Assembly: GCA_949295755.1 (NCBI GenBank)
Contig: CASFMG010000002.1
Span: forward strand, 1 to 6,630
DNA from: an uncultured Christensenella sp.
Lineage (GTDB): Bacteria; Bacillota; Clostridia; Christensenellales; UBA1242
Direction of reading: 5' to 3'
DNA: 6,630 nucleotides
Position numbers and translations under genes: made by a program. The notes under the pieces are model-generated. The model was not told the origin of the DNA. It worked only from the letters and a program-made list of their open reading frames with translations, and made no database searches. Within the stretch, counting starts at the first letter, position 1; every line of letters begins with the position of its first letter. Positions 5,784 through 6,630 of the stretch are shown piece after piece.

Positions 5784-6446
5784 ATGTCTTTTTTTATAAA
5801 CAACAACAATCAAAATAGACCAGGGGCAATTTGTGGAAATCCACTTAACGGCTTAAATGAAAAAGTTTTAATTGAAGTTACAAGAGTTTTTGATGCTTGT
5901 TTGCAAAACGAAACAATTACAGGTGTAACTTTAACTACAACAAATTATAATCCTGCTAGTCCTGCGTTGCCACTTACTTACATCTCGACAGAAACAAATC
6001 AAGCCATTGGACCAACAACGACTAATGTTGTGATTACAAGACTTGACAACAGACCAAATTTTGCAACTGTTACAGGTCAAGTAACATTCCCACTAATTGT
6101 TACTTATAGAGATGCAAATGGTGTGCTTGGAACTGCAACTGCCACATATACAACAGATTTTTCTGCTGTTTTGTGTGTTCCACAACCTGCTCTTAGCCCT
6201 GTTGAAGTCAAGGTGACTGGTCAGGTTACAAGTGCTATTGGTACTTATACTGCCGAAAATACTTTTACAATTACTGCTTGTGTGCAAATAATTGTTAAAG
6301 TTGTTGCTGATGTTGACATTTTAGTTCCATCATATGGTTATCCTTGCATACCAGAATGTCAGAACATTCCAACAGTTTGCCCAGGTGTTGGCGACATAAG
6401 TTTGTATCCAACAACAGTTGGACCAACTCAAAATACAACAAGATAA
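5784..6446 (+). CDS. Thr/Cys-rich beta protein, putative spore-surface component
   Basis: A 220-residue protein of no function known to me. I have a memory of similar unnamed proteins in spore-forming Clostridia, not checked. It has no signal peptide and no membrane segment. An Asn/Gln-rich start (6-11) leads to CGNPLNGLNEKVLIEVTRVF (17-36), which looks helical. Residues about 45-182 are rich in Thr, Val and alternating hydrophobics, suggesting beta-sandwich modules; VTGQVT occurs twice (96-101 and 144-149), hinting at two related units. The end PSYGYPCIPECQ (182-193) with a later VCPG is Cys/Pro-rich. Seven cysteines in all (17, 39, 131, 166, 188, 192, 199) could form cross-links or bind metal. 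The SD AAAGGAGG (5771-5778) is the strongest in the window, 5 nt before ATG, so high output is expected. The sigma-K-like promoter and lack of export signal fit a coat or exosporium protein made in the mother cell (inference). Confidence 0.7.
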   Translation: MSFFINNNNQNRPGAICGNPLNGLNEKVLIEVTRVFDACLQNETITGVTLTTTNYNPASPALPLTYISTETNQAIGPTTTNVVITRLDNRPNFATVTGQVTFPLIVTYRDANGVLGTATATYTTDFSAVLCVPQPALSPVEVKVTGQVTSAIGTYTAENTFTITACVQIIVKVVADVDILVPSYGYPCIPECQNIPTVCPGVGDISLYPTTVGPTQNTTR

Positions 6447-6490
6447 ATTAGTATAAATTATATTGAATTATAAAAAACTCTCTCAATTTT

Positions 6491-6536
6491 GAAGTGAACC
6501 CCAAAAGTTAGACAACTTAAGGAGGTTCACTTTTTT
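6491..6536 (+). terminator. Terminator-like nested hairpin in the IS left end, pairing part of the orfA SD
   Basis: AAGTGAACC (6492-6500) and GGTTCACTT (6524-6532) are perfect 9-bp inverted arms, 10 with a G-T pair (6491 with 6533). An inner AAGTT (6505-6509)/AACTT (6514-6518) hairpin has a 4-nt loop. The descending arm merges into a run of six T (6531-6536) just before the orfA ATG, like a rho-independent terminator. The last GG of the orfA SD (AAGGAGG, 6519-6525) is paired in the stem. It would blunt transposase expression from outside transcripts. Confidence 0.55.
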
Positions 6537-6630
6537 ATGAGAAAGAACAGAAAATATAGTCCAGAATTTAAAATTTCGTGTATAATAGATATGCGTGAAC
6601 ATCATCTATCTTACAGTGAAACTGCTAGAA
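6537..6630 (+). CDS. IS3-family transposase OrfA, N-terminal fragment cut by window edge
   Basis: 31 codons are visible. The protein starts MRKNRKYSPEFK and continues to LSYSETAR, the start of the helix-turn-helix DNA-binding domain of IS3 OrfA proteins (typically a K-K-Y-S-P-E-F-K entry, then an L-S-Y-x-E-x-A-R helix). OrfA recognises the IS ends and is usually fused to the OrfB catalytic part by -1 frameshifting. SD AAGGAGG (6519-6525) lies 11 nt before ATG and is partly inside the terminal hairpin. No frame damage is seen in the visible part. Confidence 0.85.
   Translation, partial: MRKNRKYSPEFKISCIIDMREHHLSYSETAR

Larger units (their letters stand above)
6490..6630 (+). mobile_element. 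IS3-family (IS150-like) insertion sequence, left end only
   Basis: The end reads TGAAGTGAACCCC (6490-6502) followed by AAAAGTTAGACA (6503-6514), a terminus typical of IS3-family elements and beginning with the usual TG. The first bases of orfA follow at 6537. The boundary is most likely 6490, but 6495 (TGAACCCC) is possible. The rest, including orfB with the DDE domain and the right end, lies beyond the window, so completeness and target duplication cannot be judged. The insertion lies about 43 nt after the stop of the putative coat gene and does not break it. Bases 6447-6489 hold nothing I can name. Confidence 0.82.

Noticed and set aside
6447..6489. AATTATA direct repeat and ATTGA/TCAAT arms between the coat-like gene and the IS, considered as a terminator or target duplication
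   Set aside because: The arms are five bp with a long loop and no T-run, and target duplication cannot be tested without the right end of the IS.
1..6630. CRISPR array, toxin-antitoxin, defence or phage modules, tRNA or rRNA genes
   Set aside because: No regularly spaced repeats, no cloverleaf-like or rRNA-like segments, and no gene families of such systems are visible; apart from the IS end the content is housekeeping and sporulation.

Overview
The window comes from a low-GC, endospore-forming member of the Bacillota. It is probably an anaerobic, Clostridia-like and possibly uncultivated gut lineage. The support is strong A+T bias with K/N/I-rich proteins, a spore germination protease (gpr), a SPOR-like membrane protein, a candidate sigma-K promoter and a very Cys-rich GroEL. 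TGA is used as a stop (murI) and Trp is encoded by TGG, so this is the standard bacterial code and not the Mollicutes code. The species cannot be fixed from this window.

Layout, left to right. (1) 2-2236, plus strand: the 3' two-thirds of gpr, then murI (glutamate racemase, D-Glu for peptidoglycan), then a PflX/COG1313-type radical SAM protein. (2) 2233-3003, minus strand: a single-pass membrane protein with a SPOR-like domain. Its stop codon overlaps that of the radical SAM gene. (3) 3004-3205: a divergent intergenic region with two abutting inverted repeats, a plausible vegetative promoter for groESL and a weaker sigma-E-like promoter for the minus-strand gene. (4) 3206-5100: groES-groEL, stop and start overlapping by one base. 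(5) 5140-5718: engB (ysxC), a ribosome-assembly GTPase. (6) 5784-6446: a Thr/Cys-rich protein with no signal peptide, behind a near-ideal sigma-K-type promoter and a strong Shine-Dalgarno (SD). It is probably a spore-surface protein of undescribed function. (7) 6490-6630: the left end of an IS3-family element with the start of orfA, cut by the window edge.

The genes mix housekeeping (cell wall precursor, chaperonin, ribosome assembly) with sporulation (gpr, the SPOR-like protein, the putative coat protein). I see no defence system, CRISPR array, phage genes or RNA gene.

The most interesting signals are regulatory. murI, the radical SAM gene and engB have no SD. Their starts are pinned by upstream stops or by the lack of other start codons, and each has a -10-like hexamer exactly 6 nt before the start codon, which fits leaderless mRNAs. 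groESL lacks the CIRCE operator and carries two different inverted repeats at its promoter. The IS end folds into a terminator-like hairpin that pairs part of the orfA SD and ends in a T-run directly before the orfA ATG.
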